Assembly: GCF_013391695.1 (NCBI RefSeq)
Contig: NZ_JACBGH010000011.1
Location: 1 to 64,000 of the forward strand
DNA: 64,000 nt
Direction of reading: 5' to 3'
Source: Thiomicrorhabdus cannonii
GTDB taxonomy: Bacteria; Pseudomonadota; Gammaproteobacteria; Thiomicrospirales; Thiomicrospiraceae
Part shown: positions 46,572-55,759 of the stretch, piece by piece
Numbering within the stretch: the first letter of the stretch is position 1
How the letters are laid out: each line of letters starts with the position of its first letter
Notes under the pieces: model-generated
The model's database searches: none
What the model was told of the DNA's origin: nothing
What the model saw: only the letters and a program-made list of their open reading frames with translations
Program-made: the position numbers and the translations under genes

Positions 46572-48683
46572 TTAATGCGACAATTCACTCATAAAACCAA
46601 TTCCGGTTCTTTTGACATAACCGGGCTTAAACTGACACTCCTGCTCCAATGCAGAAAGCAGCGTGCCTGGTTCAGGTAATATCCCGCCGATACTCAGCTT
46701 CCTCATCACAGCTGAAAAATCGCCAGGAGTAAGCACTTTCATGCTTTTTAGCGTCTCCCATATACTGTCTCGATCGTACTGATGGATTTCGTATTGACGG
46801 AAGATCTCTTCAATCATTGACCAGGCCTGTTCGGTTTTTAGGGGCTTGAATTCAAGCTTGAAGTCAAAGCGCCGTAGGGCCGCTTGATCGATGTTCTTCA
46901 TCAGGTTAGTGGACGCGATAAACACCCCTTCAAAACTTTCCATCTGCGTGAGCAATTCATTGACCTGCGTGACTTCCCAACTTCGCACAGCGTTTTCACG
47001 GGATTGCAAAAAGCTGTCCGCTTCATCAATTTGCAGAACTGCTCCTTCTCTTTTAGCCTCCTTGAATGCACGCGCAATATTCTGTTCAGCCACACCCACA
47101 TACGGAGATAGCAGGTCAGAAGCGCGCTTAATCAACAGCGGTCTATCTAACGCCTTAGCCAGGAAATTGCCAAAGGCCGTCTTACCGGTTCCCGGCAAAC
47201 CATAAAGACAGAAGCGACCTCGCTGCGAGTACTGCATCCCCTTTACAAGTTGTTCAATATCGACATCAGTATTCACGTAATCGAGCGAATAACCTAAACC
47301 GGTTTTTAGGTTTTTCAATTCCAAAGACGAGTGTCCTTGCGCTTCTAGCGTTGCATTAATTAGCGTAAGCATATGGTTTTGGATAGACTCTTGAGGTTCG
47401 TCTGGTTTGGCTATGGTCTGCACCACTTTTGCTGCACGACTAATTACAGCTGGCACCAACTGCTTATGATCAGCCAGTTGATGTATCCATCCTTGACTGA
47501 CATCCACGCCTTGCAAGGCATTTTGGATAATCTCGCATCGCACGCTTCTGGGCGGCGTATCAATTTCAATCACCAAATCGAACCGGCGAATATAGGCTGA
47601 ATCAATCTGTCTGATTGAATTACTGATCCAAAAAGCGGGTACAGGATTTTCTTCCAACACTTTGTTAATCCAGCCTTTATTGCCACTTTGGCTTTTTCTC
47701 TCCATAAACAATGAAATGCTATGCGGGAATACATCCTCCACCTCATCAAACATCACCAGGCTTTTAGCTCTTTTTTGTAAAGCGTGTTGTGCCAACTTAT
47801 AAATCTCAACTCGTCTACCGTCTAGTAGTACGTCCCCATCCTTATCTTCACTGGTAATTTCGTACAAGGGAAACTTGAGCGTCTTTGCAATCGCCTTGAC
47901 CCACTCTGTTTTTCCCGTGCCAGGCGGACCGTATACCAGGATGTTGGCACCCTTACGTTTACGCTGGTGACTTAAATAACGCATTACCCGCTCAGTTTCT
48001 TCCGCAAGATGGGGGTAATTCTCAAGTGATAATGATGGCGCTGTGCTGGGATAAAAATATCGGCTAAGAAGTTCAATCGGATTGCCAGACTCAATGGTTA
48101 AGACATCCTCTAAACCTGCGAGCAAATCCACCTTGGAACTTAGATTGTTTGAGTGACGCATATCCACTTTCAACAATCCCGATTGAGCCAATATCGATTT
48201 GCCATCCAACGATTGACTAATATCTTTTTTGGACTCACCCAATACGACACTTAGTACTTCGACAAGCTGCTGAAATGTTATCTCCCCAATACTGTCAACC
48301 ACATCCTCAAAATCATCATTGGATTTAACTAGCACAAAGAAACCGAGCAACAACGCATCCATCTTTGAGAGCCCAAGCGTGCTTTTTAATTTTTTTAAGT
48401 TGATTGCGATGACACCGTTGAATCCAGGGTTAAGAATTGACAATTTTTGTTCAAGCTTCTGTGCTTGTATCATCAATTTTGTCAAAACAGCCGGATCTGA
48501 CTCATCAATCTCTAACTGCATAATCTCAGCCAAATCAGAGGGGGCAATACGACGCAACTTTGACGACAGCAGCTTTGAATAAAAATGCTTATAACCACAC
48601 ATCCTTGCAGTCCAAAGTGCATAAAGGCTCTCATGATCATCTGATAGTAAAAATTCGTTAGAACACAAATCTGCTTCAAACAC
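46572..48683 (-). CDS. Double-AAA+ ATPase, locus B (intact)
   Basis: 703 residues from a GTG at 48683, chosen because GGGGAG stands nine bases upstream and because it matches the ATG of the locus A copy. N-terminal domain (1-200, unknown, helical); first AAA+ domain with GPPGTGKT (252-259) and LVMFDEVEDVF (about 310); second with GLPGTGKT (about 494-501), LQIDEADSFLQ (about 551), sensor IASTNLM and Arg finger RRFDF (about 606). No protease or nuclease is fused, so it is a remodelling ATPase, presumably hexameric. It is divergent from the WYL gene across operator 7. The C-terminal two thirds is almost identical to locus A. Confidence 0.9.
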   Translation of the reverse strand: MFEADLCSNEFLLSDDHESLYALWTARMCGYKHFYSKLLSSKLRRIAPSDLAEIMQLEIDESDPAVLTKLMIQAQKLEQKLSILNPGFNGVIAINLKKLKSTLGLSKMDALLLGFFVLVKSNDDFEDVVDSIGEITFQQLVEVLSVVLGESKKDISQSLDGKSILAQSGLLKVDMRHSNNLSSKVDLLAGLEDVLTIESGNPIELLSRYFYPSTAPSLSLENYPHLAEETERVMRYLSHQRKRKGANILVYGPPGTGKTEWVKAIAKTLKFPLYEITSEDKDGDVLLDGRRVEIYKLAQHALQKRAKSLVMFDEVEDVFPHSISLFMERKSQSGNKGWINKVLEENPVPAFWISNSIRQIDSAYIRRFDLVIEIDTPPRSVRCEIIQNALQGVDVSQGWIHQLADHKQLVPAVISRAAKVVQTIAKPDEPQESIQNHMLTLINATLEAQGHSSLELKNLKTGLGYSLDYVNTDVDIEQLVKGMQYSQRGRFCLYGLPGTGKTAFGNFLAKALDRPLLIKRASDLLSPYVGVAEQNIARAFKEAKREGAVLQIDEADSFLQSRENAVRSWEVTQVNELLTQMESFEGVFIASTNLMKNIDQAALRRFDFKLEFKPLKTEQAWSMIEEIFRQYEIHQYDRDSIWETLKSMKVLTPGDFSAVMRKLSIGGILPEPGTLLSALEQECQFKPGYVKRTGIGFMSELSH

Positions 48684-48761
48684 GCCCGTCTCCCCAGCTA
48701 ATTGACTTAAATACAATGTACATTCAAGTGAGACAAAATTTAAGATGACAATGAACTGGTA

Positions 48762-48778
48762 GCGACACTAGTTGTCGC
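48762..48778. promoter_or_regulatory. WYL-type operator 7, divergent promoter
   Basis: Perfect GCGACA CTAGT TGTCGC between the divergent AAA+ gene (start 48683) and the WYL gene (start 48852), 74 bases ahead of the latter. Confidence 0.8.
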
Positions 48779-48851
48779 ACCCATTGAAAAAAGACTTGTT
48801 TAAGTGCCTGAATACTCTTACAGTGACACAAAACTTATGGACATAATCCCA

Positions 48852-49850
48852 ATGAATGACGCTTGTTTCCGTAGAATTCAAACACTAAGATTCTTACCCA
48901 CTGCACCAGCGCGGATTAGTGTTTCTCACCTTTACGACAAACTAACCGGCCAAGGTTTTGATATTGATAAACGCTCGTTGCAACGCGATCTGAATTCACT
49001 TTCAAAACTGTTTGCTATCGAAAATGATGGTAATAAGGATATCCCGGGCTGGTACTGGCGGAAGGATGCGGAAAAACTCGAACTGCCCGAAATGGAGCCG
49101 GCCGTAGCACTGAGTTTCCGAATGGTGAAATTGTTTTTAGAGAAGTTCATGCCTCCGAGCACATTGGGAGACTTGGATGGCTATTTCAGACACAGTGATA
49201 ATGTTCTCAACAATCTCACCCATAACCACTTAAGTGGTTGGAATGATAAGGTCGCCCTTTTATCCAGAAGTCAGCCTCTTCTTAGCCCTGCGATTGATCC
49301 GGTGGTATTGGCAGAAACCTACCAAGCCCTGTTACTAGAAAAACAAATCAAGGCTCATTACCAACCCAGGAATGAGGAACCGCGTGATTACATCATCAAT
49401 CCACACGGCATTGTGATCGTCGATAAAATCATTTATCTCGTGGGTTCACTATGGGAATATCAAGATATCAAGCAATTCGCATTGCACCGATTCATCAGCG
49501 CCGAACAACTTGAATCCGACATGCTCAAGCAGGACAGCTTTAATCTAAACAACTACATTCACGCTGGTCATTTTGAGTATTTGGTAGATGGCGAACAATT
49601 TATCGATTTAAAACTCAAAATCAACAGGGTGATTGCAACGCATTTGAGTGAAAGTAAGCTATCGACAGATCAAAACATTACAAGAACTGAAGATGGCATA
49701 TTTGTTGACGCAACGGTAAAAAACTCTCAACAATTACGCTGGTGGCTAATGAGTTTTGGTCACGGCGTTGAGGTACTTGAACCAGAGAGTTTAAGACAAG
49801 AATTTGCTACAACAGCCAGAAAAATGTACTCGCTTTACTTCAAAGACTAG
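48852..49850 (+). CDS. WYL-domain transcriptional regulator, locus B
   Basis: 332 residues from ATG 48852 (MNDACFRR), the start that equals that of the locus A regulator; the longer frame to 48804 is unlikely. Winged helix, WYL and WCX domains as in the locus A copy. The first 230 or so codons are nearly the same DNA (only scattered changes), then the two diverge: VDGEQFIDLKLKINRVIATHL and QLRWWLMSFGHGVEVLEPESL. It would read the same palindrome but may sense a different signal. It is followed at once by the PLD-type gene. Confidence 0.93.
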   Translation: MNDACFRRIQTLRFLPTAPARISVSHLYDKLTGQGFDIDKRSLQRDLNSLSKLFAIENDGNKDIPGWYWRKDAEKLELPEMEPAVALSFRMVKLFLEKFMPPSTLGDLDGYFRHSDNVLNNLTHNHLSGWNDKVALLSRSQPLLSPAIDPVVLAETYQALLLEKQIKAHYQPRNEEPRDYIINPHGIVIVDKIIYLVGSLWEYQDIKQFALHRFISAEQLESDMLKQDSFNLNNYIHAGHFEYLVDGEQFIDLKLKINRVIATHLSESKLSTDQNITRTEDGIFVDATVKNSQQLRWWLMSFGHGVEVLEPESLRQEFATTARKMYSLYFKD

Positions 49851-49941
49851 CCGTCAAATTTTGACGCAAACTTAGGTTATGGCGCTGGTTCCTATGCCAT
49901 TCAAACGAGCTGTGCTTTATTCAAAATATCAGGTGCAAACT

Positions 49942-50409
49942 ATGCAATTTGTTAGCAACACAAAAAGTAGAAACCATAAGCATGCCATTTGTGAGCTATT
50001 GGAGTGGGCTGATAAATGTGTCCTCTGCACCAGCTTTTTTGATCGAAGAGGCTTTGGTCATATCTCAGACATTATTTCTTCGGGCATAGAAAATAGAGGA
50101 TTAGACATAACAATCTATTCAAACGGAGAAGACGGATATACAACACCGAGCGCCATAAAAGCCGCTGCAGCCCTTAAGGGCGTGAAGCATAAACTAATAA
50201 ACGGCAGAAGACTTCATTCCAAAATCTATTTTTTTGAAAAAGGTGATACTTTTAAAGCCATGATCGGTTCAGCTAACATCACCCATAACGGCTTAGTAAG
50301 AAATATTGAGTTCTCAGTGGTAACCACGGGCAACATTGGTTCAATAGAACATCAAGAAATTCAAAACAATCTGCTACAAATCGAAAAATTGAGTGAAAAC
50401 AGTATGTAA
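49942..50409 (+). CDS. PLD-family nuclease-like protein
   Basis: 155 residues from ATG 49942 (AGGTG upstream); a start at 49879 adds 21 unrelated residues. It has one HKD-type motif, RRLHSKIYFFEKGDTFKAMIGSANITHNGL (His-x-Lys, Asp, GSAN), as in the small PLD nucleases that dimerise (Nuc type). Earlier TSFFDRRGFGHISDII is the matching first strand and helix. It is 91 bases after the WYL gene on the same strand and is absent from locus A. It may be the nuclease effector of locus B. The 150 bases up to 50561 hold nothing recognisable. Confidence 0.78.
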   Translation: MQFVSNTKSRNHKHAICELLEWADKCVLCTSFFDRRGFGHISDIISSGIENRGLDITIYSNGEDGYTTPSAIKAAAALKGVKHKLINGRRLHSKIYFFEKGDTFKAMIGSANITHNGLVRNIEFSVVTTGNIGSIEHQEIQNNLLQIEKLSENSM

Positions 50410-50561
50410 ACTTCTAACAACACAACCCCCCTCCTTGCCCTAGACGAACTATTTGAAGAGGTTCAAATATAAAGTTTTATTACGACCATCACAACGAACA
50501 ATGAGCATTTGCAACTTCACCCAATTTAGCCCGCAATATGGCTTCACACAAAACTCCCCCC

Positions 50562-51056
50562 CTATTTAAAACTTTCCCGAATATCCGCAATAGTCATAAA
50601 TAGTTTATTCGGTTCATCCGCAAATGCTGTAAAACCGTACTTTTGGTAAAAGGCCTCAACCCCTGCTTTTGCATCCACAACTACTAGCGGAAAACCAACG
50701 GTATCACTGGCTGACAAGAGTTTTTTCAAGGCATCAACCAACAACCATTCACCAACTCCCTGCCCTTTGAAATGCTTATCAACTGCTAATCTCGCAATTA
50801 AACCAGCCGAAGTAGAGTGTCGATGCTTGGTTTGAAGCTTATTTGGCAAAGCACCCAAATCAATGGTTGCCATGGTCAGCGTATAAAAACCCACAATCTG
50901 AGAGTGATCTGCCTCGCACTCTAAAACAAATGTCCGTGTGTTATCCCTTTTAGATTGCTGGTTGGCAATCACTTTTAAATAATTATTCAGCGCATCGACT
51001 CCACAATCAAAACGCTTCCGGTCATGTTCGGTATTGGATAATAAAACCGTCTGCAT
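50562..51056 (-). CDS. GNAT-type toxin of a TacAT-like pair
   Basis: 164 residues. The acetyltransferase fold is seen in CGVDALNNYLKVIANQQSKRD, FYTLTMATIDL and the acetyl-CoA motif ARLAVDKHFKGQGVGEWLL, ending in FYQKYGF. GNAT toxins of this family acetylate the amino acid on charged tRNA and stop translation, and are neutralised by an RHH antitoxin. The ATG overlaps the antitoxin stop by one base. The pair probably stabilises the island. Confidence 0.93.
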   Translation of the reverse strand: MQTVLLSNTEHDRKRFDCGVDALNNYLKVIANQQSKRDNTRTFVLECEADHSQIVGFYTLTMATIDLGALPNKLQTKHRHSTSAGLIARLAVDKHFKGQGVGEWLLVDALKKLLSASDTVGFPLVVVDAKAGVEAFYQKYGFTAFADEPNKLFMTIADIRESFK

Positions 51057-51331
51057 CAGACTTGCGTTGCCTCATATCGTGCAAAAGCGGATTTCAATTT
51101 TTCATTAGCTTGTACTGGCTTATCCAAGACTGTCATCAGCATCGCCGCATCCTGCTCCGATAATTTCAAGACCTCCTCTCTTTCAATAATTTGCTTGGCT
51201 TTTTCAATGGCACTATTCAGAACAAAAGAATTAATGCTCGTCACGCCACTGAGAGCAGCAGCTTTGCTAAGCAATTCTTGCGTATCTAAATCAACTCTTG
51301 CAGTGATGCGCGGCAAACTCATGGTTCCCAT
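51056..51331 (-). CDS. DUF1778 antitoxin of a TacAT-like pair
   Basis: 91 residues, start ATG 51331 behind GGAG. DUF1778 ribbon-helix-helix protein: PRITARVDLDTQELLSKAAALSGVTSINSFVLNSAIEKAKQII, with the toxin-binding C-terminal tail LSEQDAAMLMTVLDKPV. It binds the GNAT toxin and represses its own promoter through the two sites upstream. Confidence 0.93.
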   Translation of the reverse strand: MGTMSLPRITARVDLDTQELLSKAAALSGVTSINSFVLNSAIEKAKQIIEREEVLKLSEQDAAMLMTVLDKPVQANEKLKSAFARYEATQV

Positions 51332-51351
51332 AAACTACTCCTTCTAATCAC

Positions 51352-51420
51352 GTGCCATTTTGACACATAAGAATTATCCCACACCTCAAACCCCAAAACA
51401 ATGCGTGCCATTTTGGCACA
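51352..51420. promoter_or_regulatory. TacAT-like promoter with two operator repeats
   Basis: Two near-identical sites GTGCCATTTTGRCACA at 51352-51367 and 51405-51420; the second is a perfect inverted repeat GTGCC-N5-GGCAC. Between them, on the minus strand, TTGTTT (51401-51396) and GATAAT (51378-51373) are 17 bases apart, a plausible promoter. Two RHH sites on either side of a promoter would give repression by looping or cooperative binding. Confidence 0.7.
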
Positions 51421-51562
51421 CCTTTTTTATAAGTTTACCTCGCCTATTTTTTTCTGGAGGTAAGACCGTATTAACAGGTATCAAAAAGTCTCATCATAGG
51501 ACACAGGCCTAAAACAAAACACAGCTGTGGATTTTCTATTAATTTTGATGAGGGTTTCCAAA

Positions 51563-51784
51563 ATGGAAAAACAGCCAATTATTCTGATGACGCTTAAGGA
51601 CATCATTAAAAAAATCGCACTAAGCAGAAGCACCATTTACAGAAAGTTGAATCCTAAAGACAAGTCTTATGATCCAACTTTTCCAAGACCGAGAAAAATT
51701 GGCAAAACTGCCAATCGGTGGGTTTTAGCAGAGGTTGAAGCATGGCTTGAACTCCAACTAATTTCTAACCTAGAAGCAGGTTGA
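51563..51784 (+). CDS. AlpA-type regulator, copy 2
   Basis: 73 residues from ATG 51563 (AGGG upstream; an earlier ATG at 51548 is possible). AlpA-type helix-turn-helix: MTLKDIIKKIALSRSTIYRKL, DPTFPRPRKI and RWVLAEVEAWLE. It shares the pattern of copy 1 (32706) at about half of positions. Being nearer to the integrase, it is the better candidate for an excision activator. A hairpin follows it. Confidence 0.9.
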   Translation: MEKQPIILMTLKDIIKKIALSRSTIYRKLNPKDKSYDPTFPRPRKIGKTANRWVLAEVEAWLELQLISNLEAG

Positions 51785-51794
51785 ACGTCGAAAA

Positions 51795-51816
51795 GAAAGG
51801 GCAAAACTGCCCTTTC
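51795..51816 (+). terminator. Hairpin after alpA-like copy 2
   Basis: GAAAGGGCA / TGCCCTTTC (9 bp, loop AAAC), 11 bases after the AlpA stop. The stem is strong but no T-run follows, so termination is likely but not certain. The bases to 51941 have no gene. Confidence 0.5.
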
Positions 51817-51941
51817 AAACATACCATTATAGATCAGTTCGGGCCGTCGCTTCAGTGACTTAGCGCATCGCGAGCAATCCGTTTATCTCGCTCAGTCGGA
51901 TCGGATTCGAAGTTAGCACGATCGGTTTTAGTCGCTAGCAG

Positions 51942-52607
51942 TTAATGCAAACAGCACTGTTTGTATTTTTTGCCGCTACCACAGGGGCACGGTTCATTGC
52001 GTCCCACTTTTGGCGGTACACGCATCGGTTCCGGGCGTAAATGTTCGCGTTTTTCTAACCAATAAGCGTGGAGTTTACGCACAGCCGGCTCAATATCGGC
52101 GACTGTTTGCTGATGTTCTTCAAGGCTAAGCTCACGTAAAACGTCAAAATATTCCTCACGCCCGTGCAATGCAATCGCATCTAGCCAAGTATTGACCTCA
52201 TCAGGCAATTCAGGCCAATTTCCCAAATCCACGCCACGCATAAAACCAAAACACCATTCTTCAACAATATAGATCGTTTCTTTCCTTAACGGATTAATAT
52301 TAAAGAGTGCTTCGAAATCTTCTGGCTGCTCCATTAGCATACCAACAATAAAGTTCATGTGATGGATCGCGAACTTAAAAAACTGCTGCATTTCCGCATC
52401 GCTTTCCCACTCCGGCTGGTTATGCTCACCACCCCATAAAGCCGGAAACCACTGGCTAGGCAGAATCACCTCGGGCCCGGATACAATCGCTGTAAAAAAA
52501 CCGTCTAACTCCGACACGTCCAAAATAGAATCATCATTGCCGTATTTCATCAATATATCGTCAAGCCAATCAAATTCGGCTTCACTCAAAGGCTCAATCG
52601 GGATCAT
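51942..52607 (-). CDS. YecA/UPF0149-family protein with SEC-C motif
   Basis: 221 residues. N-terminal YgfB/YecA-like domain ([40 protein letters not shown]) and a C-terminal zinc-binding SEC-C motif [22 protein letters not shown] (three Cys pairs plus His). The SEC-C end is shared with SecA and many DNA/RNA-processing proteins. Family function is unknown. The ATG overlaps the stop of the 78-aa gene, which is itself coupled to the integrase. Confidence 0.88.
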   Translation of the reverse strand: MIPIEPLSEAEFDWLDDILMKYGNDDSILDVSELDGFFTAIVSGPEVILPSQWFPALWGGEHNQPEWESDAEMQQFFKFAIHHMNFIVGMLMEQPEDFEALFNINPLRKETIYIVEEWCFGFMRGVDLGNWPELPDEVNTWLDAIALHGREEYFDVLRELSLEEHQQTVADIEPAVRKLHAYWLEKREHLRPEPMRVPPKVGRNEPCPCGSGKKYKQCCLH

Positions 52608-52840
52608 TTAAGCTCCTTTTCACAATGCTCAATACATATATCCAACTTTTTCGAGCGCACTGGCAAAACCGAAAAGTCAACTTTTCTAGGCACACCCCGC
52701 TCCGCAACAACAATATATTGCCCCAACGCCTTTTTACGCCTAACCTCTCTGGCAACAGCCTGCCTCATTATTTCTACCGCATCAAACTTTGGTAGGTTGC
52801 CGACTTTTATACTCACTTTGAAATCTTTATCAGCACACAC
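52604..52840 (-). CDS. Small basic protein coupled to the integrase gene
   Basis: 78 residues, GTG start adjoining the integrase stop (TGA then GTG). Basic with an amphipathic helix ([22 protein letters not shown]), then a beta-like part ([21 protein letters not shown]). No recognised family. Because it is translationally linked with the integrase and with YecA, it may help excision or integration, but this is only position-based. Confidence 0.6.
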   Translation of the reverse strand: MCADKDFKVSIKVGNLPKFDAVEIMRQAVAREVRRKKALGQYIVVAERGVPRKVDFSVLPVRSKKLDICIEHCEKELK

Positions 52841-54046
52841 TCAAACTAAATCAGCCAGATAAGCAGACCAACTCGCCATCATCTGCCGTCTAACATCCAA
52901 ATACTCCGCCTTGTTATAAGTCCCACGAATCTTATTGCGCTCTTCATGAGACAACTGTTTTTCAATGGCATCAGGAGACCACCCCTGCTCGTTAAGCAAC
53001 GTACTGGCGGTATGCCTAAAACCATGCGTCGTTAACACATCCGCGCCAATATCAATTGATCGGAGTGCAACGCGCAAACTGTCCGGCGTAATTGATCGTG
53101 TTTTTGATCTTTGACTTGGAAAAACAAACGGGCTATCCGTTCTCACTTCGTGGCATTGCTTGAGCAGCCCTTCGACATAATCACTGATGGGCACCAGATG
53201 CTCACGCTTCATTTTCATTTTTGACGCCTCAATGCGAATCAGCCTTTGGTTAAAATCGACATTATCCCATTTAATCGATACCAATTCGCTCGGCCGCAAA
53301 AAGACGTGTGGTGCCAGCTTAAGCGCCATTCTGACGGCAAAACCTCCATTGTAATTTTCAATTTTTTTGAGGACACTAGCCAACTCATCGTTGGAAGTAA
53401 TATGCGAAAACGGCTTAACCACTTCTTTCTTGAAAACATCCTGCGGCAAATCACGGGTGGGATCAAATGGACAAGCTCCCATCCCTACCGAATAACGAAA
53501 TACCCGACTGGCATAACCACGCACCTTCTTCAGCATATTGAGCGTGCCCCTGGCTTCAATGCGCTTGAAAACCTCCAACATATCCATTGCTGTAATTTTT
53601 GAAATATCACGCGCCTCCAGAAATGGCAGTAAATGATTTTGGCAACGCTCATTCAAGTCATTGGCATAATTTTCAGTCCACGACTCAACGTTGTGTTCGT
53701 ACCACTCCCGATACATCATCCCAAACGTTTTGATGACAACCTCCTGCGCCACCTGTTCAGTTTGGCGTCTTGGATCAACACCGGACTTTAACTGCTCTTT
53801 AAATTCATCACGAATTCGGCGTGCATCCGCCAGTGAAACCTGCGGATAATTTCCAATCGCAAGCATCGTCGCTTTGCCATCAATTCGGCAGCGGTAACGC
53901 CAAGACTTCACGCCATTAGGTTTGACCTCCAGCACCAAACCATGCGAATCCGTTTCACGATACAGCTTGTCTTTAGGCTTAAGATTTTTGATTTGTGTAT
54001 TATTCAGCACCTTGTACTCACTTTTGTTGTACTCACACAGATACAT
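52841..54046 (-). CDS. int: P4-type tyrosine integrase
   Basis: About 400 residues. DUF4102-like arm-binding domain (LNNTQIKNLKPKDKLYRETDSHGLVLEV), SAM-like core-binding domain (about 100-190) and catalytic domain with Arg in LRPSELVSIKW, HGFRHTAST (His, Arg) and the nucleophile Tyr in the GTYNKAEYLDVRRQ region. It recombines the island att site with the tRNA-Ser 3' end. Start is uncertain: ATG 54046, GTG 54064 or GTG 54010 are all open; the beginning overlaps the arm-type repeats, so autoregulation by bound integrase is plausible. Confidence 0.93.
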   Translation of the reverse strand: MYLCEYNKSEYKVLNNTQIKNLKPKDKLYRETDSHGLVLEVKPNGVKSWRYRCRIDGKATMLAIGNYPQVSLADARRIRDEFKEQLKSGVDPRRQTEQVAQEVVIKTFGMMYREWYEHNVESWTENYANDLNERCQNHLLPFLEARDISKITAMDMLEVFKRIEARGTLNMLKKVRGYASRVFRYSVGMGACPFDPTRDLPQDVFKKEVVKPFSHITSNDELASVLKKIENYNGGFAVRMALKLAPHVFLRPSELVSIKWDNVDFNQRLIRIEASKMKMKREHLVPISDYVEGLLKQCHEVRTDSPFVFPSQRSKTRSITPDSLRVALRSIDIGADVLTTHGFRHTASTLLNEQGWSPDAIEKQLSHEERNKIRGTYNKAEYLDVRRQMMASWSAYLADLV

Positions 54047-54068
54047 ACTCACTTTTATACTCACAAAA
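54015..54068. repeat. Integrase arm-type repeats, right end
   Basis: Four related copies of TACTCACTTTT start at 54015, 54030, 54046 and 54058, the first and third identical, the other two ending in CACAG or CACAAAA. The same motif is at 5399 and 5411. They lie at the very start of the integrase gene, 130 bases from the att core. Confidence 0.65.
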
Positions 54069-54162
54069 AAGCGGCAAGTAAAGAAATAGATCGGTTTAAG
54101 ACGGGATGACTTGTGAAAGTGAGAAAGGGCTGTAAGCCTCTATTTACGCGGATTCCGGACAT

Positions 54163-54193
54163 AAAAAAACCCGTCTGGGACGGGTTCTTTTTT
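54163..54193. terminator. Bidirectional terminator between tRNA-Ser and integrase
   Basis: Stem AACCCGTC / GACGGGTT with loop TGG; A7 on one side and T6 on the other, so it works for both strands. It is island DNA lying just below the tRNA 3' end, and separates tRNA-Ser transcription from the integrase region. Confidence 0.85.
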
Positions 54194-54198
54194 CTAAT

Positions 54199-54218
54199 AT
54201 GGCGGAGAGCGGGGGATT
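54199..54218. repeat. Proximal attachment-site repeat (att) within tRNA-Ser
   Basis: ATGGCGGAGAGCGGGGGATT, identical to 5332-5351; it contains the encoded CCA end and the 3' acceptor strand up to the T-arm. Integration restores the complete tRNA. Confidence 0.92.
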
Positions 54219-54289
54219 CGAACCCCCGATAGGGATTAACCTATACACACTTTCCAGGCGTGCGCCTTCAACCGCTCAGCCAGCTCTCC
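54200..54289 (-). tRNA. tRNA-Ser(GGA)
   Basis: 90 nt with encoded CCA. Acceptor GGAGAGC / GCTCTCC with discriminator G; D-arm GCTGAGCGG, anticodon loop CTGGAAA (anticodon GGA), a long variable arm (GTGTGTATAGGTTAATCCCTAT region) typical for serine, T-arm GGGGGTTCGAATCCCCC. It is the integration target of the island and remains intact. Confidence 0.97.
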
Positions 54290-54302
54290 GTAAGAATGGC
54301 GG

Positions 54303-54331
54303 ATTATACTGATTCCGCCATTTAATGTCCA
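54303..54331 (-). promoter_or_regulatory. Promoter of tRNA-Ser
   Basis: On the minus strand TGGACA (54331-54326) and TATAAT (54308-54303) are separated by 17 bases, and the tRNA begins 14 bases after the -10 box. A near-consensus stable-RNA promoter, which before the insertion could also have served the 4.5S RNA. Confidence 0.8.
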
Positions 54332-54351
54332 CAATTTAACGAGTTGCTAAA

Positions 54352-55722
54352 TTAAACTTTTTGCCAACCGCCCCAAAACAACCAACCGACATAGCGCATT
54401 TGTTGCATCTCACAATCCAAGCCCTCATAAGAACGCTCCCAATCTAGGAATGGGCCAAAGAAAAACGCCATCATGCGTTGGAAGAAGTTCATGTGCATTG
54501 CACTCCTTCTTTCAATATCTAAACAACTTTCGTAACGCACTCCGCTATCGTTATATGCTAGACAGCGAGACATTGCCACATTATTTTTATCCGTTCCATT
54601 TACGCAGGTGCCTTGATATCCTACATAAACGCTATCTTGCAAGACAACATCATTGGAATTGCTTGCACTGTCGCAAGAGGGATAGGTCGTAGGAAACATC
54701 ATAAAACCAGGTTTTTCGCAGATATAGCTCGAACGTATGGACGAGTTGAGATCTGAGCGCTCATAAGCACCAAGGTTATTATCTTTTGCCGGCAAATCTG
54801 CGCCCGGGCAATTAAAAAAACAAAACATACTACTAAACATTGCGGCAAATCCGGAAGTATTCTTTAAAGGATCATCCCCTTTTACCACTGCCACAGGCTT
54901 GTGCGTCAGAATCCGCTCAAATTGTTCACCATCATAACTTTGCGAATAAAACATCCAAAAGTTCACTGTTGTGGGTGGTCGCCCAACCCAAGCGTCATTA
55001 AACCTGACATAGGGATATTTCGTTTGCTCGACTGAACCTGGTTTGTCTTTGGTATAACCGTAGTTGCAATAGTGTTTACGCGCATCCGAATCTTTAACAA
55101 CTATCGCTTCGGCTTGGACCGTAGGAATGCCTGTCAAATCAGAGGCCACTAAATCCTGATTCAGACAAGCCTCATATCGATTCTTACAATAACAGCCCGA
55201 ATCGCTCTGTTGATCATTTGCAGACAACCCCAAAATCGCCTTACCCTGCGGGGTAAAAACAGGGACTCCTCCAACTCTGAAAGGTTCACTACTTACAAGC
55301 TGTATCGCCACCGCACTGAAATCAGGCGGCGTTTGTCCAGCAGCGACATCTCTTGGCGCCGTTTCATTAGTGGTTAAAGGCACGAAATGCCCGCTATTAT
55401 CCAAATTGCCAAAGGTGATGTGTTTCGTGAGATTACCCGTGTCCTCATCTAACGTCATCCCAACCTGATTCAACATCAAATCAACCTGCGATCTGGCCTC
55501 TTCTTTTTCGGCCGCCGACATATTCGTCGTCAACGCCAATTCGGTTCTTAATGCCATATAAGCGGCAGACTTGGCATAGTTATCCAACTTGCGATCCAAT
55601 AGTTTCGCATTACCAAAATCAACTATTGTTTTAAACGCACCCAGTGAAACCACAACAGCCATAGCACCTAACAGGGTCATCGCACCACGCTGTTTTTTTA
55701 AATTCATACGCTGTAACCACAT
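54352..55722 (-). CDS. TadG-like pilus-locus protein
   Basis: 456 residues, AAGGA before the ATG at 55722. N-terminal Tad-type segment KKQRGAMTLLGAMAVVVSLGAFKTIVDFGNAKLLDRKLDNYAKSAAYMA is the prepilin-like membrane helix and following helix of TadE/TadG proteins. The rest is periplasmic with about 16 cysteines, likely disulphide-bonded. It is the last gene of the pilus operon, 37 bases after tadD, and probably a minor pseudopilin or accessory of Flp pilus assembly. The sequence to the tRNA promoter holds no gene. Confidence 0.75.
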   Translation of the reverse strand: MWLQRMNLKKQRGAMTLLGAMAVVVSLGAFKTIVDFGNAKLLDRKLDNYAKSAAYMALRTELALTTNMSAAEKEEARSQVDLMLNQVGMTLDEDTGNLTKHITFGNLDNSGHFVPLTTNETAPRDVAAGQTPPDFSAVAIQLVSSEPFRVGGVPVFTPQGKAILGLSANDQQSDSGCYCKNRYEACLNQDLVASDLTGIPTVQAEAIVVKDSDARKHYCNYGYTKDKPGSVEQTKYPYVRFNDAWVGRPPTTVNFWMFYSQSYDGEQFERILTHKPVAVVKGDDPLKNTSGFAAMFSSMFCFFNCPGADLPAKDNNLGAYERSDLNSSIRSSYICEKPGFMMFPTTYPSCDSASNSNDVVLQDSVYVGYQGTCVNGTDKNNVAMSRCLAYNDSGVRYESCLDIERRSAMHMNFFQRMMAFFFGPFLDWERSYEGLDCEMQQMRYVGWLFWGGWQKV

Positions 55723-55759
55723 AGCGATAAATCCTTTATCTATGAAAACCTAAACTCAA

